From Hahella sp. HNIBRBA332 (GTDB lineage: Bacteria; Pseudomonadota; Gammaproteobacteria; Pseudomonadales; Oleiphilaceae): 64,000 nucleotides of DNA. The stretch's first letter is position 1, and the number at the start of each line of letters is the position of its first letter. Shown here piece by piece: positions 27,501-37,323 of the stretch. The stretch covers positions 2,852,001 to 2,916,000 of the forward strand of contig NZ_CP132203.1 in NCBI RefSeq assembly GCF_030719035.1. Direction: 5' to 3'. Below the pieces are notes generated by a model. That model made no database searches and was not told where the DNA came from. It saw only the letters and a list, made by a program, of their open reading frames with translations. Made by a program: the position numbers and the translations under genes.

Positions 27501-30500
27501 GGCTCCAGTTGACCACCGGGCGGCTGTCGTTTTCCAGCAACACGCTCAATTGATTAACAGGCAGCAAATCTGCATTTACATACTGGGTGTTGGAAGGCGC
27601 AGACTCATTACCTGCGCTATCCACCGCCGTCACCACATACAGGTGTTCAGTTTCTGACGGTTTGCTATCCAGCGCGATCTCTTTCGGGAGATTTTCCTGA
27701 AGCGCTGCAACGTCAGAGAGATCAATATCCTCCGCCGTTTCCGGCAGGTTCAGTCGATAGACGTTGTAACGCAGACCATCCCCTGCAGGCGCTTGCCATT
27801 GCAGATATACGCCGGAACCGCTCAGCCTGGCTTGCAGGCTGGCTGGCGCTGTTGGCGCCGTCGCATCCGCGTTAATCGTCACTGGGACGCCGGGGGCGCT
27901 GACTGTTGTCTGTCCGTTTTCACTTCGTAAAGAAGCGATGGCGTACTGATATTCGCCATCAGCTAAAGGCGTCGGCTCGCCGTCGATGTAGCTTTCCGTC
28001 AACACGTCGTCGAATCGCTTCCATTCTGACAATTCAACTTCACCAGGAGCTTTACGATACAACGCATATCCCGCCGCACTGCCCACCAGACTCCAGTTCA
28101 AGGCAACTCGTCCGCCAGGTAAGGCTTTGCCCGTCAACTGATCCGGCGCGCCCAACGGAGGCAACTCACCTTGATAAACCTGGAAGCGTATATGCGCTGG
28201 CACAGGCTTGGCGGCGTTACCCAGATCATCCTGGGCGGAAAGTAAAAAGCCGAGTTGTTCCGCGTTGGGCTGACCATCCTGATCCTGCCCCGCCGTCAAC
28301 GGCAATCGCATGCGCCCAACATAGACTGGGCGTCCTTCCTGGGAAGATCCGTCTTTGCTCAGCGTAATGCCGTCCTGATAATCAGCAATAACCGTTGGCG
28401 CGCCATTTTCCTCAATAAACGGAACCAGTTTCGGTTCCTCTCCTGGATTGACGTCATCCGCCAGGGTCAGGACAACTTCAACTTCTTTGCCGGCCGGATC
28501 ATCGTTACGAATCGGCGCAGCGGGGTTGACTGTCAAAGTACGGACATCCGGCCCTTGCGTATCAATGCGCAGATCGCCGCCGCTTACCACTAGTGATCCA
28601 CGATTGCCGACACTATCAAACGCCGCCAGCACAGGCGTCACCACACCAGTAGGCGTAGTAGCTTCGATTTCAAACTGGCCGCGGTATAAAAGCTCATCAT
28701 CAAAATCCCGCTCCAGCTCTACTGTCAGCGGCAAGGCATTTTCCATCGCCAATGCAAAGTATGGGGGGTTACGCAAAGGCTCATCGAAGGTTACGGTCAG
28801 ATCCACCAGGCCAGGACCAAATCGGCCGCTCGCTTCATCTTTGGCGCCGTACGCCATGTACTCAACTTTGATCGCCTTTGGCGCTTCGCTGTCAGCCCTT
28901 GCTTCTACGCTCTCGGATAGTTCACTCAGGCTACCCAGCTCATTGACGCTGGCCACGCGATAGAAATAAACACCATCGGTGAAAGGAACATCCGTATAAC
29001 TGGTTCCAGTAATCAGCTTCTGATTTACCGGCGCGCCAGCTTCAGCAATCGTGCTAAATGAATCGGTAGAACGATACAGGTTATACCCTTTCACTCTGGG
29101 GTCATTGACCGGCATCCAGCCCAGCGCCACTTTCCCCAGCGCTTTTCCAACCGTCGACAAACTCTGCGGCGCGTTCGGCAGTGTGTCGTCCAGAGTCACG
29201 GACAGAGCGTCGCTGGCGGCGCTCACCTTGGTGCGCCCAACGTAGGTCGCCTTGGCGGCGATCTCATTCACGCCATTCTGCAAAGACACCACGCCAGAGA
29301 ACACGCCCGCTTCCGCAACACTATACGTTTCACCTTGCGCTTCACCGTTCACGAACAACTGAACCAAAGTATTTGCAGTTGCAGTTCCCGCCACATCGAC
29401 TTCAACCTTGTTGGTGGTGACGCCGTTGAGCGGCGCGGTCAACTGTGGGGCCGACGGCGCGGCCAAATCAACGCTGACAGGAATATCCTTGATCTGCGTG
29501 ACATTATTGAGATTGTCATAGACGGACACACTGATCGTGTGAGCGCCGTCAGTCTCTCCCGCCAGCAACCAGGCGCGCTCAAAGTCAGGATCAGCGTTCA
29601 GATCCATTCCCCAGCTCTCGCCATCCTTCTCAAATTCAACTCGACTGACGCCGGCAGGGTCATTGGCTTTTACAACGACCTTTCCATCCATCGTCAACGT
29701 CGAGCCGCTCAGCTGCGCGGAACCATTCGCACTGACAAATTCGACAGATACAATCTCAGGGCCGACGTTATCTTCTTCCGGCTTGCCTGTCACAGCAGCC
29801 ACTTGCGTTTCTTCACCGCCAGAGAGGTTCACAGCCGTCACGGCCACGTAATAGGTCACACCGTTAGACAGACCTGCAATGTTGCGTGTGAGCGCGCTGC
29901 CGCTGACGGTTGTTTTGGGAGCCATGCCTGCAACACTGGAAAATACGGCGTCTTGCGCATAGATACGATATTCCTTTACCAGATTGGCAGGCTGGGAGGC
30001 TTGCCAGCTTACCTTCAACTGACCGCTTAACGGATCAGTCGTCACGCCTGCTGGGTTAGCCAACAGCGTCACGCCAGGATTAGATACAGCATCGGACTCA
30101 TTGCCAGCAAGATCATAAGCTGTAATGCGAATCGGGTTCGCAGTAGCAGCTTGTAAGCCTTCGACTTTAAGGCCCACACGTCCATCGGAAATATTCGCTG
30201 AGGCCAGCGGAATATCTTTAACCTCTTCGCTCCCCGCCTTGTTTACATAGACTCTGTAACCCGCCAAATCGCCCGCAGCGTTCGCATGTTGCGCCCAGGA
30301 CAGATCGATGGAAGTTGATGCGGAAAGCGCTCGTAATTCAGCGATAGGTTCTGGTTTGACAATATCTTCAGGCGTAACTGCCTGAGCGGTTACAGCCGCT
30401 CTCTTCAGACCTGCTGCATCCTCCGCCACAACAGCCACATAAACTGTCGCGCCACGCATCAGGCCGGCGAGTTTGAATGTCTTGGCGCCAGATGAGGTTG

Positions 30501-33500
30501 ACGCCGCCGGGGTCATTCCTGCGATATCAGAGAAGTTCGAGCCTGATACATAAATATGGTAAGCAGCGATGTCATTACCGTTGGCGAACTCGTCGTAAAC
30601 GCTCCAATCCAGCGCCGCCTCCGTTCCGTTACCTTTTCCATTCACGGTCAACGCCACTTGCCCTGGCGCCGCATCATCGAAACGAATGTTGGCGATGGTG
30701 GGTGTGCTGGCGTTACCGGCCAAGTCACGCAGAGTAAATGGCAAAAGGTTGTCGCCAGATACCAGCGCCGCACTGTACTGCCAGGTTGTATCGGCGTTGG
30801 GTTTTATAATCTCAGTTTCACCGAGCCATACTCCTGAACCGGCTTCTTTCGTGCCTTTAAACAAATACTGATTAATCGTTGTTACTTCAGGATAAGCCTG
30901 CAACGTCACCGAAGCGGGAGGAACATTATCCAATTCAAAAACGTAATCCTTGGCAATGGACGTATTACCAGCAATGTCCTTAATTTCAGGCCGCACTTTG
31001 TAGTGTCCAGACAACAAAGTTGAAGCAGGGACAAATATAAGCTCATCGCCTTCAATTCTGGCATCGCCGGAAATCACCACGCCATCGCGCAGCAGCGTCA
31101 TGGATGAAGTTGATGCATCGACATTTTCTTCAATGAAGCGGATACGAATCTGCTCTGGAGCGACGTTGATGAGGTCGCCAGGAGTCACTGCCAAAATCTG
31201 AGGCAAAGTCAAATCCACCTGGAATGAGAGATTTATCTCTTCAGATGAATTACCAGCTTCGTCTCTGGCGGAAATAACAAGAGTGTTAGTTCCCTCAGAC
31301 AGAGAGTAATCAACGGCCCAAGCCCCCTCACCGTAACTTTTTACTTCTCTTCCATTTATCCAGACAGCGACGTTCGCTGATGTTTCACCAGTTAAAGTCA
31401 CTACGTCCTGATTGAGTTGATACGTTTCACCCGCGCCATGAGAAATAACACTGACAGGCGCAGGAGGAGTACGGTCTACAGTAAATTCATGGCGATATTG
31501 ATCTGCAAGTTCCCCTGTCGTCCCGTTACCGTTCTGGTCCATTCCTTCACCAGTAGCGGCAAGAATCCCCGGTCCGACCAGGAGGCTATACTTGCCTTCC
31601 TGCAGCTCCCCGTCCCAGGTCACACGGTAGGTCACCGCATTCTGCTTTTCAATCTGCAGAATGTTGCGCGCTACGCCAAGACTGTCGATAAGGGAAACAT
31701 CTTCGATTGTGAAAGAGGTTGGATCAATTTCGTTAATAAACTCTATATCAACCCAAGTATCTCTGGATGCAGTGAACTTATCCAAACCTGTTCTTTTTAC
31801 AGCAGTAGGCGTTTTTACGTGGGATGTGTAAACAGAGCCCTTCGCGGCTTCGCCTTCATATCCGCCGGACGCCATAATCTGAGCGGCAGGGGAAAAACCA
31901 TTGATATTCTGGTAGTAAAGCGCTATCCGTCCACCACCGCCATGGCCTTTAGATTGATTTCCTGAGGAACCTGATGCTGAGATGATCCCCTCACCAGAAA
32001 TGGTGCGTACATTAACCAGAAGAGAGCCGCCGCTGGCGCCAGCTGTATTCAGTTCCGCCACACCGCCATTCGCACGAATATCACCTTCTAAGATCAGCTC
32101 ATCTACATGAAGCTTTAACGCCCCTCCCCCCAAAGAGAAGCCTGCGCCATTCACCCCACGACCACCAATACCATAGGCCGCAGGTTCTAACTTATCGCCA
32201 AATACCGGGTTCGTCGCAGCGTCAGTTTCCGTGTCAATATCGCCAGCGCCACCGTATGAGCCGCCGGCATCACCGATAACGTCATTGGTTGGCGGCAAAC
32301 CCAGGCCCGAGACATCTATCAAGGCGCCGTGGTCTATCGCCAATCGCCCAATATTCCATTCAGGTATCGGCTGCGACTCGGATGTAGCCGCCGAGGTAGT
32401 CATAATCGCACCTTCGGTCAGCCTTACTTCTCCGAAGTCATGCTTTCCAAGCACCGTTAAGGTTGCGCCTTTAACCAGCAGGCTTTTATTGCGATAGCTG
32501 TCATCGTCAGCAGCGATGATCGTATCCCTGTCAATGACTTCATCCACAACTTCCATTTGAAAGTTAACGCGGAACTTATCGTCATCGGGTTCCCCAGATA
32601 CGCCATCACGATCCTGATCCATCAAGCCGCCGCCAGTCCCCTTAATCTCAGGGCCGATTTCCAGAGAATAATCTCCACGAACGCTTATGGGGGTTTCAAA
32701 TAACACGCGAGCAGTAAGTGAGTCGACCATCGAAACAGAGGCGACTTGCACAGAGACCGGGCCAGCTATGTTAACGTCAGCTTTTGTGAAAGACGTTGAG
32801 TCTATGGGGTGCAGAAAGCGAATAGTTGCTTCCGTTAAAGGACTTGATAATAGAGCGCCATTAGCAGGCGAACTTCCGACAGCAACTACTGCCATGTTCT
32901 TTTGCTCTATGTGGACTGTGCCGTCTTCACCGGAACTCGCTCTATTCCCTAAACCACCTTTAGCCGCGACTTGTGATAATACAAACCCAGCATTGTCTTC
33001 GTAGTAGACAGCAACTCGACCACCACCGCCACCGCCGCCAAAATAAGTTGCATCTCCGCCGTTGGCGAAAATTGTCCCTTTGCCCTCAATCGTTCCAGTA
33101 TTAATCCAAATTGACCCGCCACTACCGCCAGCCTCTTCAGTCCCTCCCTGCTTTCCATCCGCGCGAAGCACGCCATCAAGCTTGAGAGCGTGGGTCACCA
33201 GTTTTATGGCGCCGCCGCCACGAACAGAAGATGTGGATTTGCCGCGCCCGCCTGCGCCAAAGTCAATCGGATATCTTGAGTCGCCATAAACTGGCCCACT
33301 ATTGCTTGAGGCGCCACTGCCGCCTTTCCCTCCGTAGCTTCCACCGGCCTGTGTCCCAGTCCCTTCGATATAATTTCGACCAAAACCAGTCACATCTATC
33401 GAAGAGGTTTCATCGATCGTGACACTATCAGCAACCCAATCGATTCCTCTAATCGATTCATCCACCGCACTGCCATGACGCACACGTGAATTATTCGCCA

Positions 33501-36500
33501 ACAAAATATCCGTCCACCTCTGAACTTTGCTTCTAGGCGTTACAGTCGCGACAATGTACAAGCTGGAATCCATCGTTAAGCTGGAATCAGAGACCTCCAA
33601 CTCACCTTCCTGCGCAACTTGGGAGTCTTTAAAAACTTGGGCTGCATTTTGAATCTTTCTATCGTGCCTAAAACCGATATTTGCTGACTGAACAACAACT
33701 CTGGAGAGGTCCGATACATCCTCAGAAATAATCGTCCGTTCACTGTTTTTGCTTTTGGAGGCTAATATCAGCTCTTTTCTATGCAAAGTCCGGTCTTCAA
33801 GGTAAACCGTACCTGCGCCACCAGATTCGCCTGTGTGACCCAACCCTCCTAAAGCAGTGACTGCTTCCAGGTTAAAGTCGATATTTTTGTCATAATAAAC
33901 AGCAACACGACCGCCGCCTCCGCCGCCAGCATAATGCAAGGCATCTGCCCCATTAGCGGAAATTGATCCAGAACCGCTTAGCTCCCTAACATCAAGCCAA
34001 ATTGAGCCGCCGCTTCCTCCGCCGAAGTAATTACTCCCTTTCCATCCGTCCGCGCGGATAGCCCCGTCCAGCCTTAATTGATTAACTTTTAGCTTTACCG
34101 CCCCACCACCCCGGGTGAATAGATCCCCATATCTGCCGCCCGAACCGAAGTCCACCGGATGCAAATAGCTGCCATACTCTTCTGCGCTTGCCCCATTGTT
34201 CTGATAGTGACCGCCACGCCCGCCATAGCTTCCGCCGGCCCAATCGCCGACTCCATCTATGAACTCTCCACCATAACCAGATACATTGATAGCAGAAGTG
34301 GCGTCCACGGACATCTTGTCAACAATCCAATCCAATCCTCGCTGGGAGCCTTCGGTGACATAATAGTGTCCTAAGGCTGAATTATTGCGAAGAGTGACTT
34401 CGCTCCAGCTCTGCACAACTCCTTTACGCGTCAACGTTGATATAGCAAGTAACCCTTGATCCATCGACAAAACAGCGTCTTTAGCTACAAGGTCGCCTTT
34501 AATATTAATAGCGGCAGAGTTCACTTCCAACGAACTCAGCAAAGATACATCCTCTGAAATCGTCGTTTGCTCACTCTGGAGTCCCAGGGACTCCAGTCGT
34601 AATATGGCCGTCTCCTGCCCGCGGTCGACAACATAAATCGTTCCAGCTCCGCCTGCTTTGGCGCCAGATCCGTTGCCAGCTCCGCCTTTGGCGTTAATCT
34701 GACTCAGAGGAAAATCAACATTTCTATCGTAATAAACAGCGATGCGACCGCCTCCACCGCCGCCTGCGGCAGAATACGCCCCTCCACCGTTGGCCTCTAT
34801 TGAGCCTGTTCCGCTCAATTCTTCAATGTCCAGCCAAATAGAGCCGCCGCTACCTCCGCCAACGCCCGCTTGACTTGCCGGCTGCCCGTTCGCACGAACA
34901 ACGCCGTCCAGCCTTAGCTTCCTCACCGCAAGCTTAATCGCTCCTCCGCCGTGAGTCGTAGAAGAGTTGTACCGGCCTCCCGCTCCAAACTCCTGAGGCC
35001 GCATATAACTGCCCCGCTCTTCCAGGCCCAGTAAGCTTCCGCCATAACGTCCGCCTCGACCACCGTAACTACCGCCTGTCTGATTTTTCGCGCCATCCAG
35101 AAAGGTTGCTCCCCGCCCCCTAACATCCACTGCGGAACTCTGGTCCACCTGCATTGTGTCTACGCGCCAGTCAATCCCTCTTACCGAGTTTTCGCTTACA
35201 AAGTTATGACTCAACAACGAATTATTAATCAGGACAACGTCCGCCCAGCTTTGCTCTTTGCTCAAAGGGGTTATAGTGGGAAGAAAAAGCTGACTTTTAT
35301 CCAGCTTGAGAGACGAGCCAATGGCTTCAAGCTCACCTTCTTGATGCACCACAGAATCAATGTAAACCTGAGGCGTATTTCGAATCGTTCTAGCGTGCTG
35401 AAATTTAACATTCGCTGAGTTCACTTCCAACGAACTCAGTGAGGACACATCCTCTGAAATCGTCGTTTGCTCACTCTGGGGTCCCAGGGACTCCAGTCGT
35501 AATATGGCCGTCTCCTGCCCGCGGTCGACAACATAAATCGTTCCAGCTCCGCCTGCTTTGGCGCCAGATCCGTTGCCAGCTCCGCCTTTGGCGTTAATCT
35601 GACTCAGAGGAAAATCAACATTTCTATCGTAATAAACAGCGATGCGACCGCCTCCACCGCCGCCTGCGGCAGAATACGCCCCTCCACCGTTGGCCTCTAT
35701 TGAGCCTGTTCCGCTCAATTCTTCAATGTCCAGCCAAATAGAGCCGCCGCTACCTCCGCCAACGCCCGCTTGACTTGCCGGCTGCCCGTTCGCACGAACA
35801 ACGCCGTCCAGCCTTAGCTTCCTCACCGCAAGCTTAATCGCTCCTCCGCCGTGAGTCGTAGAAGAGTTGTACCGGCCTCCCGCTCCAAACTCCTGAGGCC
35901 GCATATAACTGCCCCGCTCTTCCAGGCCCAGTAAGCTTCCGCCATAACGTCCGCCTCGACCACCGTAACTACCGCCTGTCTGATTTTTCGCGCCATCCAG
36001 AAAGGTTGCTCCCCGCCCCCTAACATCCACTGCGGAACTCTGGTCCACCTGCATTGTGTCTACGCGCCAGTCAATCCCTCTTACCGAGTTTTCGCTTACA
36101 AAGTTATGACTCAACAACGAATTATTAATCAGGACAACGTCCGCCCAGCTTTGCTCTTTGCTCAAAGGGGTTATAGTGGGAAGAAAAAGCTGACTTTTAT
36201 CCAGCTTGAGAGACGAGCCAATGGCTTCAAGCTCACCTTCTTGATGCACCACAGAATCAATGTAAACCTGAGGCGTATTTCGAATCGTTCTAGCGTGCTG
36301 AAATTTAACATTCGCTGAGTTCACTTCCAACGAACTCAGTGAGGACACATCCTCTGAAATCGTCGTTTGCTCACTCTGGGGTCCCAGGGACTCCAGTCGT
36401 AATATGGCCGTCTCCTGCCCGCGGTCGACAACATAAATCGTTCCAGCTCCGCCTGCTTTGGCGCCAGATCCGTTGCCAGCTCCGCCTTTGGCGTTAATCT

Positions 36501-37224
36501 GACTCAGAGGAAAATCAACATTTCTATCGTAATAAACAGCGATGCGACCGCCTCCACCGCCGCCTGCGGCAGAATACGCCCCTCCACCGTTGGCCTCTAT
36601 TGAGCCTGTTCCGCTCAATTCTTCAATGTCCAGCCAAATAGAGCCGCCGCTACCTCCGCCAACGCCCGCTTGACTTGCCGGCTGCCCGTTCGCACGAACA
36701 ACGCCGTCCAGCCTTAGCTTCCTCACCGCAAGCTTAATCGCTCCTCCGCCGTGAGTCGTAGAAGAGTTGTACCGGCCTCCCGCTCCAAACTCCTGAGGCC
36801 GCATATAACTGCCCCGCTCTTCTAGGCCCAGTAAGCTTCCGCCATAACGTCCGCCTCGACCACCGTAACTACCGCCTGTCTGATTTTTCGCGCCATCCAG
36901 AAAGGTTGCTCCCCGTCCGACCAAATCGATGGACGACGTTGAATCAACAAATAGAACGCCTTCAATATTCATATCGAGCTTGCTGGCGGATTCCACAGTA
37001 TGGGTAACCGAAGCGCTATTTCTAAGCTGTAAAGAATTAAACTTATGCGCACCATTTATCACGACGGCGGCTCCATCAATGACCACGTCCTGATTGTCGT
37101 ATGTAGTATTATCCGGGCCTATAGTGGTCGCTGATTTTATATATACTTCCGCGTGAAGCTGAGCCGCTAGAAGGCTGGCTAACGTCAATAGGCTCAATAT
37201 GAGCTTCTTCTTTATTCCGCCCAA
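24583..37224 (-). CDS. Giant (~4,213 aa) exported Gly-rich-repeat, Ig-like/FnIII surface protein
   Basis: The preferred start is a TTG at 37224 preceded by AAGGAAG at good spacing, giving MGGIKKKLILSLLTLASLLAAQLHA, a clean signal peptide. An ATG at 37266 is the alternative but lacks a ribosome site. Residues ~100-1550 are six ~300-residue Gly-rich units; the first ~2.7 are almost identical at DNA level, the rest diverged. Each carries 'GGSYGG(R/K)GG', 'GGGA(I/V)KL', 'GGGSGGSIWL', 'GGGGGGR(I/V)AVYY' and 'GGAGT(I/V)Y'. Residues ~1560-4100 hold bacterial Ig-like, fibronectin-III and carboxypeptidase-regulatory-like modules. The C-terminus is Gly/Asn-rich with scattered Cys. It lies 7 nt upstream of the Rhs gene, so a presentation, scaffold or adhesion role for the toxin is inferred. 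Confidence 0.82.
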   Translation of the reverse strand: MGGIKKKLILSLLTLASLLAAQLHAEVYIKSATTIGPDNTTYDNQDVVIDGAAVVINGAHKFNSLQLRNSASVTHTVESASKLDMNIEGVLFVDSTSSIDLVGRGATFLDGAKNQTGGSYGGRGGRYGGSLLGLEERGSYMRPQEFGAGGRYNSSTTHGGGAIKLAVRKLRLDGVVRANGQPASQAGVGGGSGGSIWLDIEELSGTGSIEANGGGAYSAAGGGGGGRIAVYYDRNVDFPLSQINAKGGAGNGSGAKAGGAGTIYVVDRGQETAILRLESLGPQSEQTTISEDVSSLSSLEVNSANVKFQHARTIRNTPQVYIDSVVHQEGELEAIGSSLKLDKSQLFLPTITPLSKEQSWADVVLINNSLLSHNFVSENSVRGIDWRVDTMQVDQSSAVDVRGRGATFLDGAKNQTGGSYGGRGGRYGGSLLGLEERGSYMRPQEFGAGGRYNSSTTHGGGAIKLAVRKLRLDGVVRANGQPASQAGVGGGSGGSIWLDIEELSGTGSIEANGGGAYSAAGGGGGGRIAVYYDRNVDFPLSQINAKGGAGNGSGAKAGGAGTIYVVDRGQETAILRLESLGPQSEQTTISEDVSSLSSLEVNSANVKFQHARTIRNTPQVYIDSVVHQEGELEAIGSSLKLDKSQLFLPTITPLSKEQSWADVVLINNSLLSHNFVSENSVRGIDWRVDTMQVDQSSAVDVRGRGATFLDGAKNQTGGSYGGRGGRYGGSLLGLEERGSYMRPQEFGAGGRYNSSTTHGGGAIKLAVRKLRLDGVVRANGQPASQAGVGGGSGGSIWLDIEELSGTGSIEANGGGAYSAAGGGGGGRIAVYYDRNVDFPLSQINAKGGAGNGSGAKAGGAGTIYVVDRGQETAILRLESLGLQSEQTTISEDVSLLSSLEVNSAAINIKGDLVAKDAVLSMDQGLLAISTLTRKGVVQSWSEVTLRNNSALGHYYVTEGSQRGLDWIVDKMSVDATSAINVSGYGGEFIDGVGDWAGGSYGGRGGHYQNNGASAEEYGSYLHPVDFGSGGRYGDLFTRGGGAVKLKVNQLRLDGAIRADGWKGSNYFGGGSGGSIWLDVRELSGSGSISANGADALHYAGGGGGGRVAVYYDKNIDFNLEAVTALGGLGHTGESGGAGTVYLEDRTLHRKELILASKSKNSERTIISEDVSDLSRVVVQSANIGFRHDRKIQNAAQVFKDSQVAQEGELEVSDSSLTMDSSLYIVATVTPRSKVQRWTDILLANNSRVRHGSAVDESIRGIDWVADSVTIDETSSIDVTGFGRNYIEGTGTQAGGSYGGKGGSGASSNSGPVYGDSRYPIDFGAGGRGKSTSSVRGGGAIKLVTHALKLDGVLRADGKQGGTEEAGGSGGSIWINTGTIEGKGTIFANGGDATYFGGGGGGGRVAVYYEDNAGFVLSQVAAKGGLGNRASSGEDGTVHIEQKNMAVVAVGSSPANGALLSSPLTEATIRFLHPIDSTSFTKADVNIAGPVSVQVASVSMVDSLTARVLFETPISVRGDYSLEIGPEIKGTGGGLMDQDRDGVSGEPDDDKFRVNFQMEVVDEVIDRDTIIAADDDSYRNKSLLVKGATLTVLGKHDFGEVRLTEGAIMTTSAATSESQPIPEWNIGRLAIDHGALIDVSGLGLPPTNDVIGDAGGSYGGAGDIDTETDAATNPVFGDKLEPAAYGIGGRGVNGAGFSLGGGALKLHVDELILEGDIRANGGVAELNTAGASGGSLLVNVRTISGEGIISASGSSGNQSKGHGGGGRIALYYQNINGFSPAAQIMASGGYEGEAAKGSVYTSHVKTPTAVKRTGLDKFTASRDTWVDIEFINEIDPTSFTIEDVSLIDSLGVARNILQIEKQNAVTYRVTWDGELQEGKYSLLVGPGILAATGEGMDQNGNGTTGELADQYRHEFTVDRTPPAPVSVISHGAGETYQLNQDVVTLTGETSANVAVWINGREVKSYGEGAWAVDYSLSEGTNTLVISARDEAGNSSEEINLSFQVDLTLPQILAVTPGDLINVAPEQIRIRFIEENVDASTSSMTLLRDGVVISGDARIEGDELIFVPASTLLSGHYKVRPEIKDIAGNTSIAKDYVFELDNVPPASVTLQAYPEVTTINQYLFKGTKEAGSGVWLGETEIIKPNADTTWQYSAALVSGDNLLPFTLRDLAGNASTPTIANIRFDDAAPGQVALTVNGKGNGTEAALDWSVYDEFANGNDIAAYHIYVSGSNFSDIAGMTPAASTSSGAKTFKLAGLMRGATVYVAVVAEDAAGLKRAAVTAQAVTPEDIVKPEPIAELRALSASTSIDLSWAQHANAAGDLAGYRVYVNKAGSEEVKDIPLASANISDGRVGLKVEGLQAATANPIRITAYDLAGNESDAVSNPGVTLLANPAGVTTDPLSGQLKVSWQASQPANLVKEYRIYAQDAVFSSVAGMAPKTTVSGSALTRNIAGLSNGVTYYVAVTAVNLSGGEETQVAAVTGKPEEDNVGPEIVSVEFVSANGSAQLSGSTLTMDGKVVVKANDPAGVSRVEFEKDGESWGMDLNADPDFERAWLLAGETDGAHTISVSVYDNLNNVTQIKDIPVSVDLAAPSAPQLTAPLNGVTTNKVEVDVAGTATANTLVQLFVNGEAQGETYSVAEAGVFSGVVSLQNGVNEIAAKATYVGRTKVSAASDALSVTLDDTLPNAPQSLSTVGKALGKVALGWMPVNDPRVKGYNLYRSTDSFSTIAEAGAPVNQKLITGTSYTDVPFTDGVYFYRVASVNELGSLSELSESVEARADSEAPKAIKVEYMAYGAKDEASGRFGPGLVDLTVTFDEPLRNPPYFALAMENALPLTVELERDFDDELLYRGQFEIEATTPTGVVTPVLAAFDSVGNRGSLVVSGGDLRIDTQGPDVRTLTVNPAAPIRNDDPAGKEVEVVLTLADDVNPGEEPKLVPFIEENGAPTVIADYQDGITLSKDGSSQEGRPVYVGRMRLPLTAGQDQDGQPNAEQLGFLLSAQDDLGNAAKPVPAHIRFQVYQGELPPLGAPDQLTGKALPGGRVALNWSLVGSAAGYALYRKAPGEVELSEWKRFDDVLTESYIDGEPTPLADGEYQYAIASLRSENGQTTVSAPGVPVTINADATAPTAPASLQARLSGSGVYLQWQAPAGDGLRYNVYRLNLPETAEDIDLSDVAALQENLPKEIALDSKPSETEHLYVVTAVDSAGNESAPSNTQYVNADLLPVNQLSVLLENDSRPVVNWSHNGASIAGYDIYVGDDADRVKLNADLLTNADYEDLGYNAGEFSSGSVEERFYTVVAKDNQGKESIGHSLLLPALSVDLKPADESENSVEPIKRGVMNRVLFRVANSGVTKIERARLKVTVNVAGAAKSHYSDYFAVEPGSFSDVGVVIGGYQSLDAFADLDISILWSPQAGENVEIRQWRQVAVGQSALVATLETLNFVRGATGKARFRLENVSDVESEILMAANSGKNASPDIRFILEDFAGNVYGATSIKQVTGDVVTTTDRSTVARIPAGGEYVTEYFDVPVSSSVPESALLRLEIDKLHYQVGRDTHVAIAGTRASQVVTLQETPYYGELTSVEPAKAFAGETVTIKGRAIDRASNEPMANAILTVAMKVRGFERQYAAFTDVQGQFEFTYTPTINDTGEYVVSIVHPDKLDRPEHGRFIVEGASVAPAIYKVSVPRNYEYGMDVRVKAGFSTQLTNVRLEWAAELDEDGQPKPMADGLQVSSSTLEAIAPNTTGYLKLKLTGDNLAPENGRLYFKVMTDNQEQPLALLTVQYYLSAAAPLAKVSPSYITTGVKLGDEQGETFKVTNGGLETLTNARLSLVDQYDAPAPEWVRIVGDRSLGNIAVNESRTIQLAFRPDATVPKGDYRFKVLIQGDNLPTQPYIVDVAVTDSTFGGVHFHTSDIYTATKAENGGLIPGLAKVRISLQNEDVLSETYEIYTDEFGDGFLENLSTGSYTYRASAFDHDSVSGRIWVRSGAVTSEEVFLMNKLISVEFSVREITLEDRYEVVLNATYETNVPAPVVLFEPMSVNLPMMKKGEVFQGEFSLTNYGLVAAEDVKSNLTKGDNFARFEYFGEIPDTLFPGQVVVVPYRIIALQDFDPSADGDASGAGCANHNYNSDISFSSPCANGNVAKGNAGINHNAAGGSSCGEGGDSPFTLGGGIWSGDYGDFGSGTSVSPEPATSQGVGSGFCGDGDGNCGGGSGTESGS
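34516..36916 (-). repeat. Nearly perfect 900-bp tandem repeat (about 2.7 copies)
   Basis: The sequences starting at 34561, 35461 and 36361 can be overlaid with a 900-bp period. Differences are only a handful of bases (for example 34580 a/g and 36823 t/c). Homology begins near 34516 and stops near 36916, where the copies diverge abruptly. The period is exactly 300 codons, so copy-number changes keep the frame. Confidence 0.95.
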
Positions 37225-37323
37225 TTTGTTACTTCCTTTACAACTTAATAATTCAACGTTTGGCATAGTTCGGCTTGAAAACAGCTATTTGTTAATTGCG
37301 TATAAATTCTGTTCGAGGGCTAC

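Noticed and set aside
34516..36916. Possible CRISPR or iteron array
   Set aside because: The 900-bp period, absence of short spacers and continuous coding frame show an in-gene tandem repeat instead.
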